Shown: positions 1-17,881, numbered from the stretch's first letter. The stretch is 60,000 nt of DNA from Branchiostoma floridae (GCF_000003815.2 NC_049981.1:28858917-28918916); one strand, 5' to 3'. Made by a program: numbers and translations. Notes: generated from the letters alone by a model not told the origin.

Positions 1-5969
<5,969 letters not shown>

Positions 5970-8175
5970 GCCTGTTTACTGTCAATAGGCGCTGAAAGAT
6001 TTTTTTTCCTCACGGCAAAGGCAGTGTTCTCAAACGCCAAATGTTGACAATCATTTCAAACGTGACATGAATTGCTAACCCTAACAATCCAAGTGATTTT
6101 CCTCTTAAGCCGCTATCGTGAGACGTGCACCAATGGCATGAGGAGTGTCCGATAATAAATGCTACTTGCTCGATGCAACTACAATATTGACAACAGTATT
6201 TCCAGCGTGCCTTCGTAGTTAACGATACCACAATGTGTCCTTTCACAGGGCACCCCACAAGTGCCTTTCAGAACTTATATCTGTGACAGATAATGCCTTA
6301 CCTGTATACTCAACAACCGCCAAACAATAATGAGCTTGTTACTTATTATTATTGTTGTTGGGTATTTGTGTTGTACAATTGTGGAAAATATTTCTAACCC
6401 TGGAGTATGATTCACCACTGACATTGTACTTCTTTTTCAAAATTGTACTACAGCAATGCTTTCACGAATTATTTGTGACACAGGCATGATTTGTTATTTG
6501 AAAATAACTAGACACGATTTTGCATTGTCTATGAACATTCTGTCAGAACGAACTGAGATGTACTTAATGCGAATGGCAATTTTTGTAATGACAATCAAAT
6601 GTAACACTCACCGTTATACACTATACGTGCATAATAGCTTAAGATATTATACGTATCGTCAAGTGTCATTGCATATCAAGTCCGCGTTTTGCCATGTAAG
6701 AACGATGATATTGTACCAGATATCATGAATGTCATGAGGTATTCGCTGCTTTACAACGTTTTATTCAGCATTTTGAATTTTGACACATGCATTTTGAGCA
6801 CGACCTCACTGAGAACAGTTAAGATTTTACAGACATCACGGTTGACACTCATGTATTTTACTGACGTCCTGTCGTAGGACTGAATGAATGTGATATTGTA
6901 GCTCGCATTTCTCATTATGTGCTGCCAGTGGAGGCAAATGATTTGACTTGGGAAAGGATGAATTTGAGAAGGTAGAAGTGTACCTGACAATCACCGAAAC
7001 TTGAGATTTTAAGTGCCTTAAAGTTGTAATGAACTTAAGATGAACGTTTTGTGTAGATTAGTAAGTTGAAGTTTTATCTTGCTGTGCCCTTAATATTGCC
7101 GTCCAGTTCTTGCCTTATTAACAATCATGACTATAGGAAATTTGTTTTAGAGTCTCGTTGAAATATCGCGAGACCGCTCGAGACTGTGGAAAATCTTGCC
7201 ATGTATCATACATTTATTGTCTGTAAAGTGAAAGATCGGAGATATTTTAGTCCAAGTAAATGGGAGTTATACATTATCACTGTGATGTTATACAGTACTA
7301 CAAGCAACCCAGAGTTATACTATTATCACTGTTGTATCATTTTTATCCCTAGAGGAGAATGAGGTAAAGGTTTGTACTATATTCCTTTTGGTTCTATCTA
7401 TATCTGTACGCACGGTTGTATACTTCTTACAGGAGCACTATCGAGACTGGCCATATTTGGATGTTATAGCCATATAAGTCTTCTTTGTCCATATATGGAA
7501 GTGTTGTCTGGGCCATGCTGAGTTCTGAGTTTATATATCTCTGGCCACAGTTTATTGTGTTGGATAACTAGAGTATATCTTGTTACGCGATTGGCTGGAT
7601 TGCTGTGTGGAGTTTTATGTCGTTGAGACTAGGTAGCTAGAGAAAGTGTTGGAAATGGCTGAAAGTTGAATACTGCATGTAAATATTAGCTCGTTCCTAG
7701 ATGATACGTTTTTTGCTGTACCGAAGTCTGGTTTTTAGAGAATATACTGTTGAATTGAGGTATGTTTTTATCTGAAGAAAATGTCAGAAAAATTGTTTAA
7801 CATTCCAGCTGTTTTGTTTGGGGATATGTTGTAGGCTGGTTTGTGTGAAGTATAATTTGGAGTTATCGCCTCATAGGCTATATTTGGAGTTTAACGCCCC
7901 CAAGGCTGGAGTGATATATAAATATTGGATGACATATAAGGAGTGCACATATTTGTACGGGATGTTATGTTGAGCCAGATACTATATATATTTGCACCGG
8001 TCTGCCATTTTAAACGTGTTTTCTGTGCTGGTATCACTTGTCCGGTCAATTGACGACATCGCTTACGTCATGATAAAGATATGGCTTGATATGTAGTATG
8101 ATCCGGCTTTGTTCAGTCTAGTACATTGTCGTGTGCTTAGATCTAATGCCTTAATAAAGGACGTTAACACAAGGT
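5970..8175 (+). other. probable ZCCHC24 3' UTR
   Basis: About 2.2 kb follow the stop codon with no convincing reading frame. The region is AT-rich and ends at the last good polyadenylation signal. A long 3' UTR is also usual for vertebrate ZCCHC24. The end point is inferred from the signal only. Confidence 0.6.
8153..8158 (+). terminator. polyadenylation signal of ZCCHC24
   Basis: A canonical AATAAA is followed after about 20-30 bases by a GT-rich stretch (gtctttgcacggttgtgtg). It is the best polyA site downstream of the ZCCHC24 stop codon. Confidence 0.55.
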
Positions 8176-8439
8176 CTTTGCACGGTTGTGTGAGTTTTTT
8201 TAAAGTGTGTGTCGTTTATGTTATACAGACGTTGATTTGTATGTGATTTGTTGTGTTGTGATGATACGATGACAGAGTCTCTGTCCTCAATGACACCTCT
8301 TATACCGACACTCTATACTTTAATTAAATCTACAACATAACGACTCTCGTTCGTCTTTACATTCTCGAAACACACGTAAGTCTTACAACCTTTCCTATTG
8401 GACATCTGAAATTGTCTTCATTCATAGCTAGAGTATAAA

Positions 8440-8600
8440 ATACCTGTTTCTTCCAGATCTCTTCAGTGTCACTGACGAAGGATAGTGGATTCTATCCGAA
8501 ACGTCTGACCGTTTCAAAACCATATCCCGTTGCTTGAGTAACTACTTTTTGGTGTATCTTATTACCTGGATGTCTAACCTACATCGACGTACACGTAAGC
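8440..8600 (+). mobile_element. Penelope-like element (PLE) end fragment
   Basis: The segment contains the ribozyme-type motif CTGACGA...GAAACGTC, typical of the terminal repeats (pLTR) of Penelope-like retroelements. It is followed by a characteristic tail around 8530-8590 (ttttggtgtatcttattacc). No reverse transcriptase remains nearby, so this is a short non-coding remnant. Assignment rests on the motif and on remembered similarity of the tail, and boundaries are approximate. Confidence 0.6.
8472..8505 (+). ncRNA. hammerhead ribozyme motif of PLE type
   Basis: The core reads CTGACGA, then a perfect 6-bp stem II (GGATAG with CTATCC, six-base loop), then GAAACGTC. The flanking bases GTCA (8468-8471) and TGAC (8506-8509) pair as stem I next to the core. 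The ACGT inside GAAACGTC is self-complementary, as in PLE hammerheads with a minimal stem III that act as dimers. Cleavage would follow the GTC at 8505. The core fits the consensus CUGANGA/GAAA; activity is inferred. Confidence 0.7.
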
Positions 8601-9198
8601 TAGCAAACTATTTATTTGACGCTACCACTCCGGAATTCGGTATCCCGTGTTATTGTGCACAGAGTTGCATGGGCCAGTCATCTCACCTGAACATTCCACT
8701 CAATGTAATATGCAAAGAAACAAGAGTACGGAGACCTCATATCTCCATGAAATGATTATGTAAAGACTTTCACACTTACATAATCTACGTTTGATTGTGT
8801 ATACCTTTAAAAACTTACACCGGTCATGCCGGTCACAATGTTGATCGTCCAGTTATTTACCACCTAGAAGAATCATTGTACTTTTACATTAGATATGCAA
8901 ATTAGGGACGTATTTGCATAATTCGTATCTGTTGATGTTCCACCTACCACAAAAAAAGTATTACAAGTATTTCGAGTCCTATAATGAAAAACACTACAAA
9001 TATAGATTTTCCTCATTATATTTGCAAATTGTGTCAGTTTGCATTAATTGCACTTTATGATGTACATCTCTGGCCACGCTAACTTACATACGAAATATCA
9101 TGTAAATTTGCCGTTCCCATGTCCAGTTATCCTCCTTTAATAGAAGATTTTGCCAAAAACGTCCCTGCAGTTCCAGAGCAACCTGCTATGGGGCACTA

Positions 9199-9230
9199 AC
9201 ATGTACATGTACATGTACATGTACATGTAC
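9199..9230. repeat. ACATGT microsatellite
   Basis: This is about five tandem copies of the self-complementary hexamer acatgt, which could also form a cruciform. Confidence 0.85.
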
Positions 9231-9407
9231 CACGTATCGTTTACAAGCTATCTGCCACCAAGAAAATCAAGACCATGGCATATCCAGGTCAAAAGATTTT
9301 TTAAAACGGAATTTCTGCTGCAGTACCAAGGTACGGGGGGGCAATATTGACATTGACCTTGCTCTTCCTAGCACCTACCAACGTATAAAATATCGTAATC
9401 CATCCAG

Positions 9408-10022
9408 AGGTTAGTTAGGCCACAGCAAGTAAATTTGATGGATGACATCCTCTGCAGACTGCAAAAATAGTGCGATAGGGCGAAAAAAAACAAGATGGGT
9501 GAAAAAAAACAAGATGGCTCATCATCGTTCGGCTGCAGCGCAGGCGACTGCAAGCCTTCTCCAGTTCTTCAAGACGGCTACATTTCCAAAAATAGGCACC
9601 ATAAAGTTGTGATAAATGTTGTGACAAGAATTAAAGGGACAAAACATGGTATCAGAGCCAACAGGACATTCATTCCTGTATTCAAGACACGTGTATATTT
9701 ACTGGTGTGGTAAAAGTGACACTAGTGTGGTAGACTGGCATCACCAACAAAGTTGGTAACCACACTCATGGCTTCCATATTGGTGTCACTTTTACAACTA
9801 TCCAATAAGTTTCATTTCAACAACTATAGTCATGGCTACCTGGCTAGTGTCACTTCTACAAATACAATTATTAGGCTACAGCACAATATATTTGCTCATT
9901 TTGGTAATTTTTCTTCATGTTGACCATCCCCGCAGAAGAAAAAAATCTTGTTTTTTTTCCTGAAATCAGGCGAAAATTAATGCGTGCGCTGATGTCATCC
10001 ATAAAATTTAATTGCTGTGGCC
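9408..10022. repeat. inner inverted repeat pair
   Basis: The block 9418-9452 (ggccacagcaagtaaatttg onward through gatgacatcc) returns inverted at 9991-10022. The adjoining run aaaaaaaacaagat near 9481-9510 also returns inverted near 9946-9960. The arms therefore lie nested within the larger inverted element. Confidence 0.5.
9710..9859. mobile_element. possible small MITE
   Basis: A 16-base terminal inverted repeat with one mismatch (gtaaaagtgacactag at 9710-9725, ctagtgtcacttctac at 9844-9859) bounds about 150 bp. A further internal copy, ggtgtcacttttac, lies near 9783-9797. Superfamily not assigned. Confidence 0.4.
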
Positions 10023-11409
10023 TTATGCTGACTACAACATCCAGAAACACAAACAGACAGACACACTCCAAACTAAATCTCCATTTTTTCATGGAAATAA
10101 TAAGTCGTGTCTTTATTATGAGCCTTTCCACTGTATTTCCAGTGACCTATGGACTCTGGTTGAGACCATTACCAACGTACAATACAGTACAACTTTGTAT
10201 AAATCATCATCATAAATACGCGTGGACATTTCTATCTCTTTAACGTTTAATTACTGTCCGTACAGATGTGGGTGACAGTTTTCTGTCCGCACTCCCCACA
10301 AGAAAACGGGACATATGATAAAAAGGTCACAGAGTACTCATGAAGAGTACTCAAAATGCACTAGGAAGGCTCCGTTGGCAATTCGCCTTGTTCCCTGTAA
10401 CTTTGAACTGATCAGGAACGACACCTTGTGGTCATAGTGATAATGGCATGAAGTGCCATGAAACAACGTCGTCAACAAACGTGGAAACAATTGTTAAGGC
10501 ACAATTTTTAATCTGTCATTCGGGTGTTTCGGCCGCGTTTTCAATCGTAAAATTGTGACCTGTGTAACATGGTTAAAGTTAGTTACAGGTGTACATAACC
10601 AGGCATAAATTATGCAGATGTGCAAGTCATTTGCATAATCTGAATATTTCATGGAGGTATGAGGTCTCCGAACTCTGTCCGAACTCTTGTTGAAGAAATA
10701 GTAGCAAGTTTGACCAAATAGGATAACGTTAATAGCAATGTTTTATTCTAGAATTTAAGTCGCCGATCGCGACAGGGATGTCATTGTCTTCTTTTGAACA
10801 GGTTTTGAATTTTTGTTATCTTTTTTTCAAGAGATTTGAAGATAATTTGGAAATATTTTGAACATCGTTTCAATTTTCTAAATACTTCCCGGTTGTGTAA
10901 AACTTTGGAATTGTTCATAATGTGGAATTTGATACATTCAATAGTTTCTAAATAAAGCACATGTATAATTTTATAAATTGGTCTGAGCTGGGAAATATAC
11001 AAGCCACACATCCTTGCGTGCAGGGAAGTACGGTTGGGTGTCATGCATAGATGGCTCACCATAGAGGATAGTGTCCAGTTGTGAAATATACAGGGGCAGA
11101 CAGTATGGATTAGTACCTACGATTCAAAAATGGTGCAAATATTTTCAAAAGGTGAAAGAATCACATAGAAGTTTGAAGACTATTCTAGATTTTTAAAAAA
11201 AACAACTAGATTTTTGTGCAGTAACGAGAGGGATCCAAGGCCCGGTCCCTCCTGTCCCTGCTCCATTCTTCTTCCCGCCCTGGTCTCAAGAATGGTCCTC
11301 CCCAGCAGAGGTGTATATGGCCGACCCCCAGCAGGTGGAGTACGTCCCCCGTGGCCCAGCCCTCCGCTGTTCCCGTACATCAACGAACCCAGGAATGGCC
11401 CTATCTAGG

Positions 11410-11561
11410 TAGCCTCTACCAGGCTTCGTGGATCGGTGGTCTAATTGTAGAAATCGGACAGATAGATTCTATAGTACGCTAGGGGAGTTAGCCGGCCAGA
11501 AGAGTACGTTTCCGTGGTGAGGATAATGATGCTACCGATCCACCAAGCCTGGTAGAGGCTA
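11410..11561. mobile_element. MITE, TIR TAGCCTCTACCAGGC, 9-bp TSD
   Basis: Terminal inverted repeats of about 30 bases begin TAGCCTCTACCAGGCTT and end in the complement. The element is flanked by the perfect 9-bp direct repeat CTATCTAGG (11401-11409 and 11562-11570). A 9-bp duplication suggests Mutator-like or Merlin-like mobilisation. The TIR resembles the TAGTCTCTACCAG family described below. Confidence 0.8.
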
Positions 11562-11644
11562 CTATCTAGGCGCATGGCGGGGCAGTGTTAGCAGTGGACG
11601 TCAGACATGCAACCAGCACGGAACATCTTTCGGACACAATATAC

Positions 11645-11853
11645 TAGTCTCTACAGACTCCGGATCGCTGGAAAATCGTGGAAATGGAGCAAATAGAGAG
11701 GAATATATTAAACCGGCCAGGGAACAGCTCGCGATCCTAGGATCCGTAGATCGCGTGCTGTTCCCTGGCCGGTCATATTCCTCTGGCCGGCTTACTCCTC
11801 TATTTGTTCCATTTCTACGATTTTTCCAGCGATCCGGAGACTGGTAGAGACTA
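11645..11853. mobile_element. MITE family TAGTCTCTACCAGACTCC, copy 1
   Basis: This is a palindromic element of 209 bp whose arms extend almost to the centre (GGCCAGGGAACAGC near the middle). It has the perfect 9-bp target duplication ACAATATAC (11636-11644 and 11854-11862). The left tip has tctctacagac where the right arm has tctctaccagtct, showing slight divergence. Two further copies lie at 17512 and 57924. Confidence 0.85.
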
Positions 11854-11878
11854 ACAATATACGACCTCAACTCCCCAT

Positions 11879-12720
11879 ATGAACATGGGTATTCCTCAAC
11901 GGACTCCAAAGCTAAGTTTGAACTCATGTAAAATCAGAAACTTTGGCATCTCCATAGGTTTCTGGAATATTCATGGACTTGGTAAAAAGTTAGAAGATAC
12001 TGAGTTGATCAATCAGTTTAACGGGTTTGACTTTTTTTCCCCTAATGGAGACATCATTATCATCATCATCATCATCCTTTATTGATTTCAACATAGCAGA
12101 CATAAATGCAGCCTGAATAGCGTTGAACTTTACAACATAAAAAACCGTATATATACAATAAGCCAAGAAACAATATATTAAAATAGTAAACAACATCTCC
12201 GACATTAAGTAGCCATTGTTACTAACTACGTGTCTACAGTCTTGTTGTACACCTTGAATAACAGCAGAATAGATAAACAGTTATCAGACAGCGACAGAGA
12301 CATATATTTAGCGTCTGTTTACATTAGTCCCCAGAGATCAACTATTCATGCAAACAGAACATATGACATTTTTGACATACTGGAAGAAGACATCTCACAT
12401 TACAGTAATCTTGGGGACATATTGGTGGGCAAAGTAGGAACCCTTAAAGATTATGTAACAGATGACACCCCGATTATCGATTCCAAAATTCTTCCAAAAG
12501 ACTATAGTCTATAATCTAATAGACCTTTGCATCAATAGCAAAATTAGAACACTTAACGGGAGAACGCCCGGAGACCTTCTTGGTAAACCAACGTGCTATC
12601 AACCAAAAGGATGTAGTGTAGTAGATTACGTACTAGCTAACGAGGACATAGTTCTCCGTAAATCAATCTTGACATTGAGGCACTATCGCCACTCTCCGAC
12701 CATTTTTAAATTTTTATTTT
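11879..12720 (+). pseudogene. LINE A, endonuclease part (broken)
   Basis: Reading fragments show an apurinic-endonuclease-like region of a non-LTR retrotransposon. A start-like segment ISIGFWNIHGLGKKLED lies near 11950. After an interruption at about 12052-12225 come DRDIYLASVYISPQR and LNGRTPGDLLGKPTCYQPKG, the typical NGR-GD-TC block. It then reaches a degraded end at RHSPTIFKF, near where SDHSP is expected. Frames shift and stop, so the copy is dead. Its reverse transcriptase continues at about 14690 after insertions. Confidence 0.7.
12052..12225 (-). mobile_element. LINE 3' tail on the minus strand
   Basis: Read on the minus strand, the piece ends in tcaataaaggatgatgatga, the common CR1/L2-type 3' end with a short tandem tail. 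It interrupts the endonuclease frame of LINE A. No coding remains. The boundary at 12225 is approximate. Confidence 0.5.
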
Positions 12721-13240
12721 CTATTTTTTTTTTATTGGTATACATAACAGACACGATACAGTGGTGAAGCACTCTAGCACTGTGGTATCAACATTACTAC
12801 TGGGACATTTGAAAATAAAATAAACAAAGGACAAAACAATGTGAGATCAAAAAAAAATAAAATAAAGTACAGCAGTGGGTTGACGGATCCAACAAGTATA
12901 TATATACATACAAGATTTTAAAGGACAATGTTCAATCAATTTGGAAACGTTTGGTCTCGAGTATATATGACTGGGTAAGATACATAATATTGGTATTTGT
13001 TTCCTTTGATAAAGAGGGTGAACCTCTAAGTAAAACTTGAGTTAGGGCTGGATCAGACAAAGTTTCAAATCAAGGGTTGAGCTTACAAGGTCTTGAAGAT
13101 TGCATAGAAGGGATATTCTAAGTTGGTTGTAGTTAGGGCAGTACAATAAATAGTGGACAACGCTTTCACATCGGGAGCCACAGCTGCAAGAAGGACTATC
13201 GACTAAATTACGTGTGGATAAGCTTAAGTTCAAACTACAT
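12700..13240 (-). pseudogene. minus-strand LINE C-terminal fragment with poly-T end
   Basis: The minus strand encodes LSLSTRNLVDSPSCSCG, then CESVVHYLLYCPNY, matching the CxCG...HYLL.CP motif near the C-terminus of many non-LTR reverse transcriptase proteins. The T-rich run at 12703-12732 is the complement of an A-rich 3' end. The rest is degraded. Confidence 0.55.
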
Positions 13241-13329
13241 GTCCCGATGCGGAAGCGTGTGAGTAAAACGCAGGCGTACCTGGGGCCGTGACTAAAATGC
13301 GTGTTGAGGGAAGGGCGAACTAATTTTAC

Positions 13330-13670
13330 TAAGTAATTTTACTAACTTCAGTTTTAAACTCCCTAAGCCAAAAACAAACTCAAAAAAGCGAACTTTTCTC
13401 TACCGTGCCATCAGTCTTTGGAATGACCTACCACCTTACATCAAATCCCTGCCCAACATCTCACGCTTTAAAAAGGCAATGTATCAAGTCTTCTCAAGCC
13501 AATAGTTTTTTTTAATGATTGTGTATCTATTATCATCTGCTTGTATATATACATGTATGTTTGTGTATATATTTTCGTTTGTTTATGTATGTTTCATTGT
13601 TTCATATGAACCCTGGTAGACTAGCCCTAAATAGGGCTAAAGGGTATCGGAATAAAGGAATAAAGGAAAA
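13330..13670 (+). pseudogene. plus-strand CR1-like LINE 3' end
   Basis: The plus strand encodes a typical C-terminus, RAISLWNDLPPYIKSLPNIS, followed by RFKKAMYQVFSSQ and a stop at 13503-13505. A short 3' UTR ends in repeated aataaagg at about 13649-13668. Only the 3' part is present. It sits between minus-strand LINE pieces, so it probably inserted into them. Confidence 0.6.
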
Positions 13671-13699
13671 GTAAATTTTTGACTGTCGAAGGATTAAAT

Positions 13700-14673
13700 G
13701 ACCGTACATCTATATCAAGACCTTTCCAGTGATATGTACCATACGGAATAAAGGACGGTAACGAGTTGTGGAACAAGTTGGTGACTGTAAATTGTGTTTG
13801 TTACGAAGGTCGTAGGGAGTAGAGGCAGAGACTTTAGGAGTGATCAGCTCCTGAAGATACTGACGAGTGTGACCATGGATAATTTTATAAAACATTGTCA
13901 GAGAACGGATATGACGACGGTCAAACAATTTTTCCCACCCAAGTTCAGAAGGAGTGAGGACCCTCTCACAGCACCTGATACTGTGAGCACTCATATTGTA
14001 CTCTTTCTATACGTCGGGAGTCCGATATAGTGCAGCCATGCCATACTATGTCGGCGTACTCAAGAAGTGGGCGAATAAAGGACTTCGAGTACATGTCGTG
14101 GCAATTTGAATTTAAGTTTGTTCAGAGTAGACACTCGTTTTGATACTTTGGCAATCATGTTTGTGATATGTTTTCCCAAGACATGGTGGACGTAAGAAAA
14201 ACTCCTATGTGCTTGTGGTCTTTTACAGATTGAATGACACAATTATCAAGAAAGAGGGGAGGATGGCAAGGGGGATTGATTTTCCTCAAAAAACAACAAC
14301 ACATTTCTTCAGTTTTTAAAGGATTCAGTTTCATAAGCCACATGGAAGACCACGTTGATATCTTACTAAGATCAGAATTTAGACTTGACGCAGTTTGGGT
14401 TGGGCTATCCACTATATCTACTAAAGAACTATTATTTGCAAAAAGAAACGGGCAAGTTGATAAATCGTCCACCATATCATTGATGTAAACAAGAAATAAG
14501 AGGGGGCCTAATATAGAACCCTGAGGTACGCCTGCGCAAATATTACACCAATCTGAATCCTGACCATCTATAACTACTCTTTGCACACGATCAGAAAGAT
14601 GGCTGTGGGACAAATTTAGAACCTGACCCTCTGACCATTGCAAACTCACACTGCTGTTAGAAGGCAACCCCAA
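13700..14673 (-). pseudogene. minus-strand CR1-like LINE reverse transcriptase fragment
   Basis: The minus strand encodes SDRVQRVVIDGQDSDW, the diagnostic GVPQGSILGPLLFLVYINDM, and a catalytic segment reading FANNSSLVD where FADD is expected. A later C-terminal piece shows RSLTMFYKIIHG and STPYDLRNKHN. Loss of both aspartates and frame breaks show it is inactive. It is a 5'-truncated copy inserted into LINE A. Confidence 0.7.
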
Positions 14674-14689
14674 ACCACTTCAGTCCCAA

Positions 14690-17060
14690 CAAAAGGAAAA
14701 CAAGCTGCCACAAAGGAAACACACATAGAAAATTAACTATATAAGCTATAGAAAATTCTTGAAAATAATCCCCTGGACTTCCCAAAAAGCAAAGCTGAAG
14801 TTAAACAGGCAATCTCTAATCTTAAAAACGGCAAAGCTTCGGGAAGTGATCTCATTCGCATGGAAAGGTTGAAGTGCTCATCAAACATTATCTTAGAACC
14901 ACTAGTCAAACCTTGGTCAAACTTTTTAATCTGTTCCTATCCACAGGGTACTTTCCCCACGAATGGTGCACCAGCCACATTGTTCCATTACCTAAAGGTA
15001 GTACAAAAGACGACCCTAATAATTACAGGGGAATCTCAGTGACGAGTTGTCTAGCTAAACTATTCACTTCTATTCTAAACACACGCCTTACAGAGTTCTT
15101 AGCTAAATCTCACCCGGCCAACCAGGCCGGTTTCAGGAAACATTTTGGAACAAGAGACAACCTATTTATCATAGATACCCTTTTTAGTAAATATACATCC
15201 GAAAACAAATGACTATATTCGTGTTTTATAGATTTTAGAAAGGCGTTCGACTCGGTTTGGCGAGAAGGGCTTCGCTTCAAATTACTCAAGTCGGGAATAG
15301 GCTAGGAGGGAACTTTTACAGTCTTATCAATTGCATGTATGAAAAACCCGGCACACGCGTCTAAACGTCATCTGGCCTAACACCACAATTTGTTACCAAT
15401 AAGGGTGTCAGGCAGGGGTGCAACCTAAGCCCTACCCTTTTTAGTATTTTCATCAACGACCTAGTTCATGAGTTAGATAATACCGAATGTTCTCCACCCG
15501 CACTCATTAATTTATTAGTGTCGTGTTTACTATCTGCAGAAAATGTTGTTTTATTCTCTGAGACCGGAAAAGGACTGCAAAGCGCTTAAGATAAACTAAA
15601 CGTATTTTGCACTAAATGGAAGCTCCAAGTAAATCCAAAGAAAACAAAAATTATCATACTCAACAAATCTGGTCGCTAATTTTCAAAAGAAACCTTTTTA
15701 TTCGGACAAGAGACAGTAGACATCGTATCTTCATATTGCTACCAAGGTATAACCATAACTTCATCAAGTTCATTCGCCTCCGTCCGTCTAAAGAGACGAC
15801 GGGTTTTGGTCATGGTCGACATCTTCTTTGGTGGCTGAACAAGCCGATTCTGGAATGGCAGTCTCTGTCGCATCCTGCACATATGAAGGTGTTTGTGATG
15901 GTAGAGGTTGTCTTCTGACGACGCAGGTCTCTACCGCCCGGTAACATCATCAGGTACCTTTTCATCAACCAAAAAACAATTGTCAAACAAAGCGCGCAAA
16001 GCCATGCACAGCTTCAAATGTCTAACTCGTTCATCAGCTTCACCCGATAGCCTTCTGAGAATATTCGATTCCTGTGTTAAACCCATTCTGTTATATGGTT
16101 GTGAAATTTGGGTTACTGAGAAATTAAACGATACATCTCCGATCGAAATTACACACAACCAATTCTGCAAAAACATTCTTGGAGTCTCTAGAAATAGTAG
16201 TAACCTAGCATGTAGGTCCGAATTAGGCAGATTTCCACTAGACGTAGATATTTCCGTTCGACTCGTAAAATATTGGTTATGTCTAACACAAGTGGATTTT
16301 ACTAAGCACTCTTGGAACAGCACAACTCAGTTGTAAACGGCCGGAGAAGATTGTTGCAGCGTGTTAAAGAAATACTCGATTATAGTGGATATTCTTATCT
16401 CTGGTACTCTGACAACTCACTCTGTGACCCTGTATATGTATGTAATCTGATAAGAAACAGAATTACCGATATGTATATCGAGACGTTTCTACATAATATA
16501 AGTATAATATAAGTATAGATACGCTGAGATAAGCTGAGGTTCTACGCGTAAATCTGTATACGCTAGAGAGAATTACTTAGAACTAGTTGATTTCGAGCTG
16601 CGCTCCGCAATAAGCAAAGTCAGAATTAGCGCTCATCCTTTCGAAATAGAAAGAGGGAGATATAAGAGATTACCAGTGTGTGAAAGAATTATTTGCAAAT
16701 ACTGTACATCGAAAGTAGTGGAAGACGAAACACATTTTATTTCCAAGTGTTCATTCAACCAAACCGAAATAATCACTTTGTTTAGAGAAGCACTTTGTTT
16801 AGAGAAGCCACAAAGACATATCCCAACTTCCGCTTTTCTCTTGAAATCACGGAACCCACAAATTGTAGAAAAGGTGGGGCTTTTCGTCTCCCACCGCTTC
16901 CAAAAAAGAAGTCAAACCCAACCTGCTTAGAAATAGCCAACACTACTATTAGAGTAGAATATTGTTTATAACTGTTCATTGTTACTTGTATATCTCCTAT
17001 GTTTATACCATGCACTTGCAATTAGCCCTCGGGCATGAACTTGCAAATAAACTTCTTGTT
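14690..17060 (+). pseudogene. LINE A, reverse transcriptase and C-terminal part (broken)
   Basis: In order the plus strand shows AISNLKNGKASGSD, then VPLPKGSTKDDPNNYRGISV, NQAGFRKHFGTRDNLF and a DFRKAFDSVWREG block. GVRQGCNLSPTLFSIFINDL follows, then a degraded catalytic segment LLSAENVVLFSETGKG where YADD is expected. Next come WKLQVNPKKTK, KPILLYGCEIW and a Cys/His end ICKYCTSKVVEDETHFISKC. The 3' end is near 17060 (gcaaataaactt). Several stops and frameshifts make it a pseudogene. I cannot place it firmly in a clade; an L2/CR1-group relative is likely. Confidence 0.7.
15765..15935. mobile_element. short insertion inside LINE A
   Basis: The LINE frame SSYCYQGITITS breaks near 15763 and resumes near 15944 with GTFSSTKKQLSNKARKA. 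Between them lie about 170 unrelated bases. The edges carry a similar direct repeat (acttcatcaag on the left, acatcatcag on the right), as expected of a target duplication. The insert itself is not recognised. Confidence 0.45.
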
Positions 17061-17511
17061 TTAAAATCATTTTTACGGAGATATGCATAAGTGTCTTCAC
17101 ATGATAAGTACAACTTGTTCTGGACTAAACCTTGTTGTAAATGACTAAAAAGTCAGAGTATATGTCCAAGTTGGTAAGCCAGATAACGACTGAAAAAAAT
17201 ATTAGACAAGTTTGACGCCTTCCGTGCATGCTGACGAGCGAACTTATCGAGAACATGGCCCGGGAAACTCTTAATTGTTCATCGTAAAATACAAAACGTG
17301 AAAGATACCACCACAGATATTAAAGAATGATATCTATAAGACTTCCTAAAGAAGCACAGCTATGCCGTGTCTTTGCCTTTATAGTTGGATAATCATAATC
17401 GGAGCTAAATGATGCCGCATATTCACGGCCCTGTCAACCCCGCCATCTTTACCAATCAATCACCTATAAAGGAAGCCGATCGATGCTCAACACAATGACG
17501 TTAGTCAACCC

Positions 17512-17696
17512 TAGTCTCTACCAGACTCCGGATCGCTGGAAAAATCGTAGAAATGGAACAAATAGAGAGGAATATAACCGGCCAGGGAACAGCTCGCTTG
17601 CTGTTCCCTGGCCGGTTATATTCCTCTGGCCGGCTTACTCCTCTATTCGTTCCATTTCTACGATTTTTCCAGTGATCCGGAGTCTGGTAGAGACTA
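17512..17696. mobile_element. MITE family TAGTCTCTACCAGACTCC, copy 2
   Basis: This 185-bp palindromic element has arms identical over most of their length to copies 1 and 3. It is flanked by the perfect 9-bp duplication AGTCAACCC (17503-17511 and 17697-17705). The near-identical arms suggest fairly recent insertion. Confidence 0.9.
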
Positions 17697-17881
17697 AGTC
17701 AACCCGTCAGAAGAGCACCGACGATTCAAGAAAATCGACCCCTAGCGACTTAAGAAATTCTGTAGTCATTTCTGCTGTTAAAAACGAGGTTGAAGCGGGA
17801 ATTAAGGAAGCCGAAAGTGAAAAAGTGTAATCACAGGCAGACGTAAAACAAATGAGCCGCCGTGTTTATTTTGGCGACAGG

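Larger units (their letters stand above)
8719..10691. mobile_element. non-autonomous element with long inverted arms
   Basis: Sequence 8719-8850 reappears in inverse orientation, diverged, at 10541-10691. Shared blocks include acaagagt, cggagacctcata, tccatgaaat and ggtcacaat in the same order. The interior holds a second inverted pair, a microsatellite and a possible MITE, but no recognisable transposase. It looks like an old non-autonomous foldback DNA element or nested insertions. Ends and target duplication were not resolved. Confidence 0.5.

Noticed and set aside
9199-9230. CRISPR-like repeat
   Set aside because: It is a simple hexamer microsatellite without spacers, in a eukaryotic genome.
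17483-17830. 115-codon frame across 17483-17830 as a gene
   Set aside because: Most of it is translated MITE arm, and the rest has no family resemblance.
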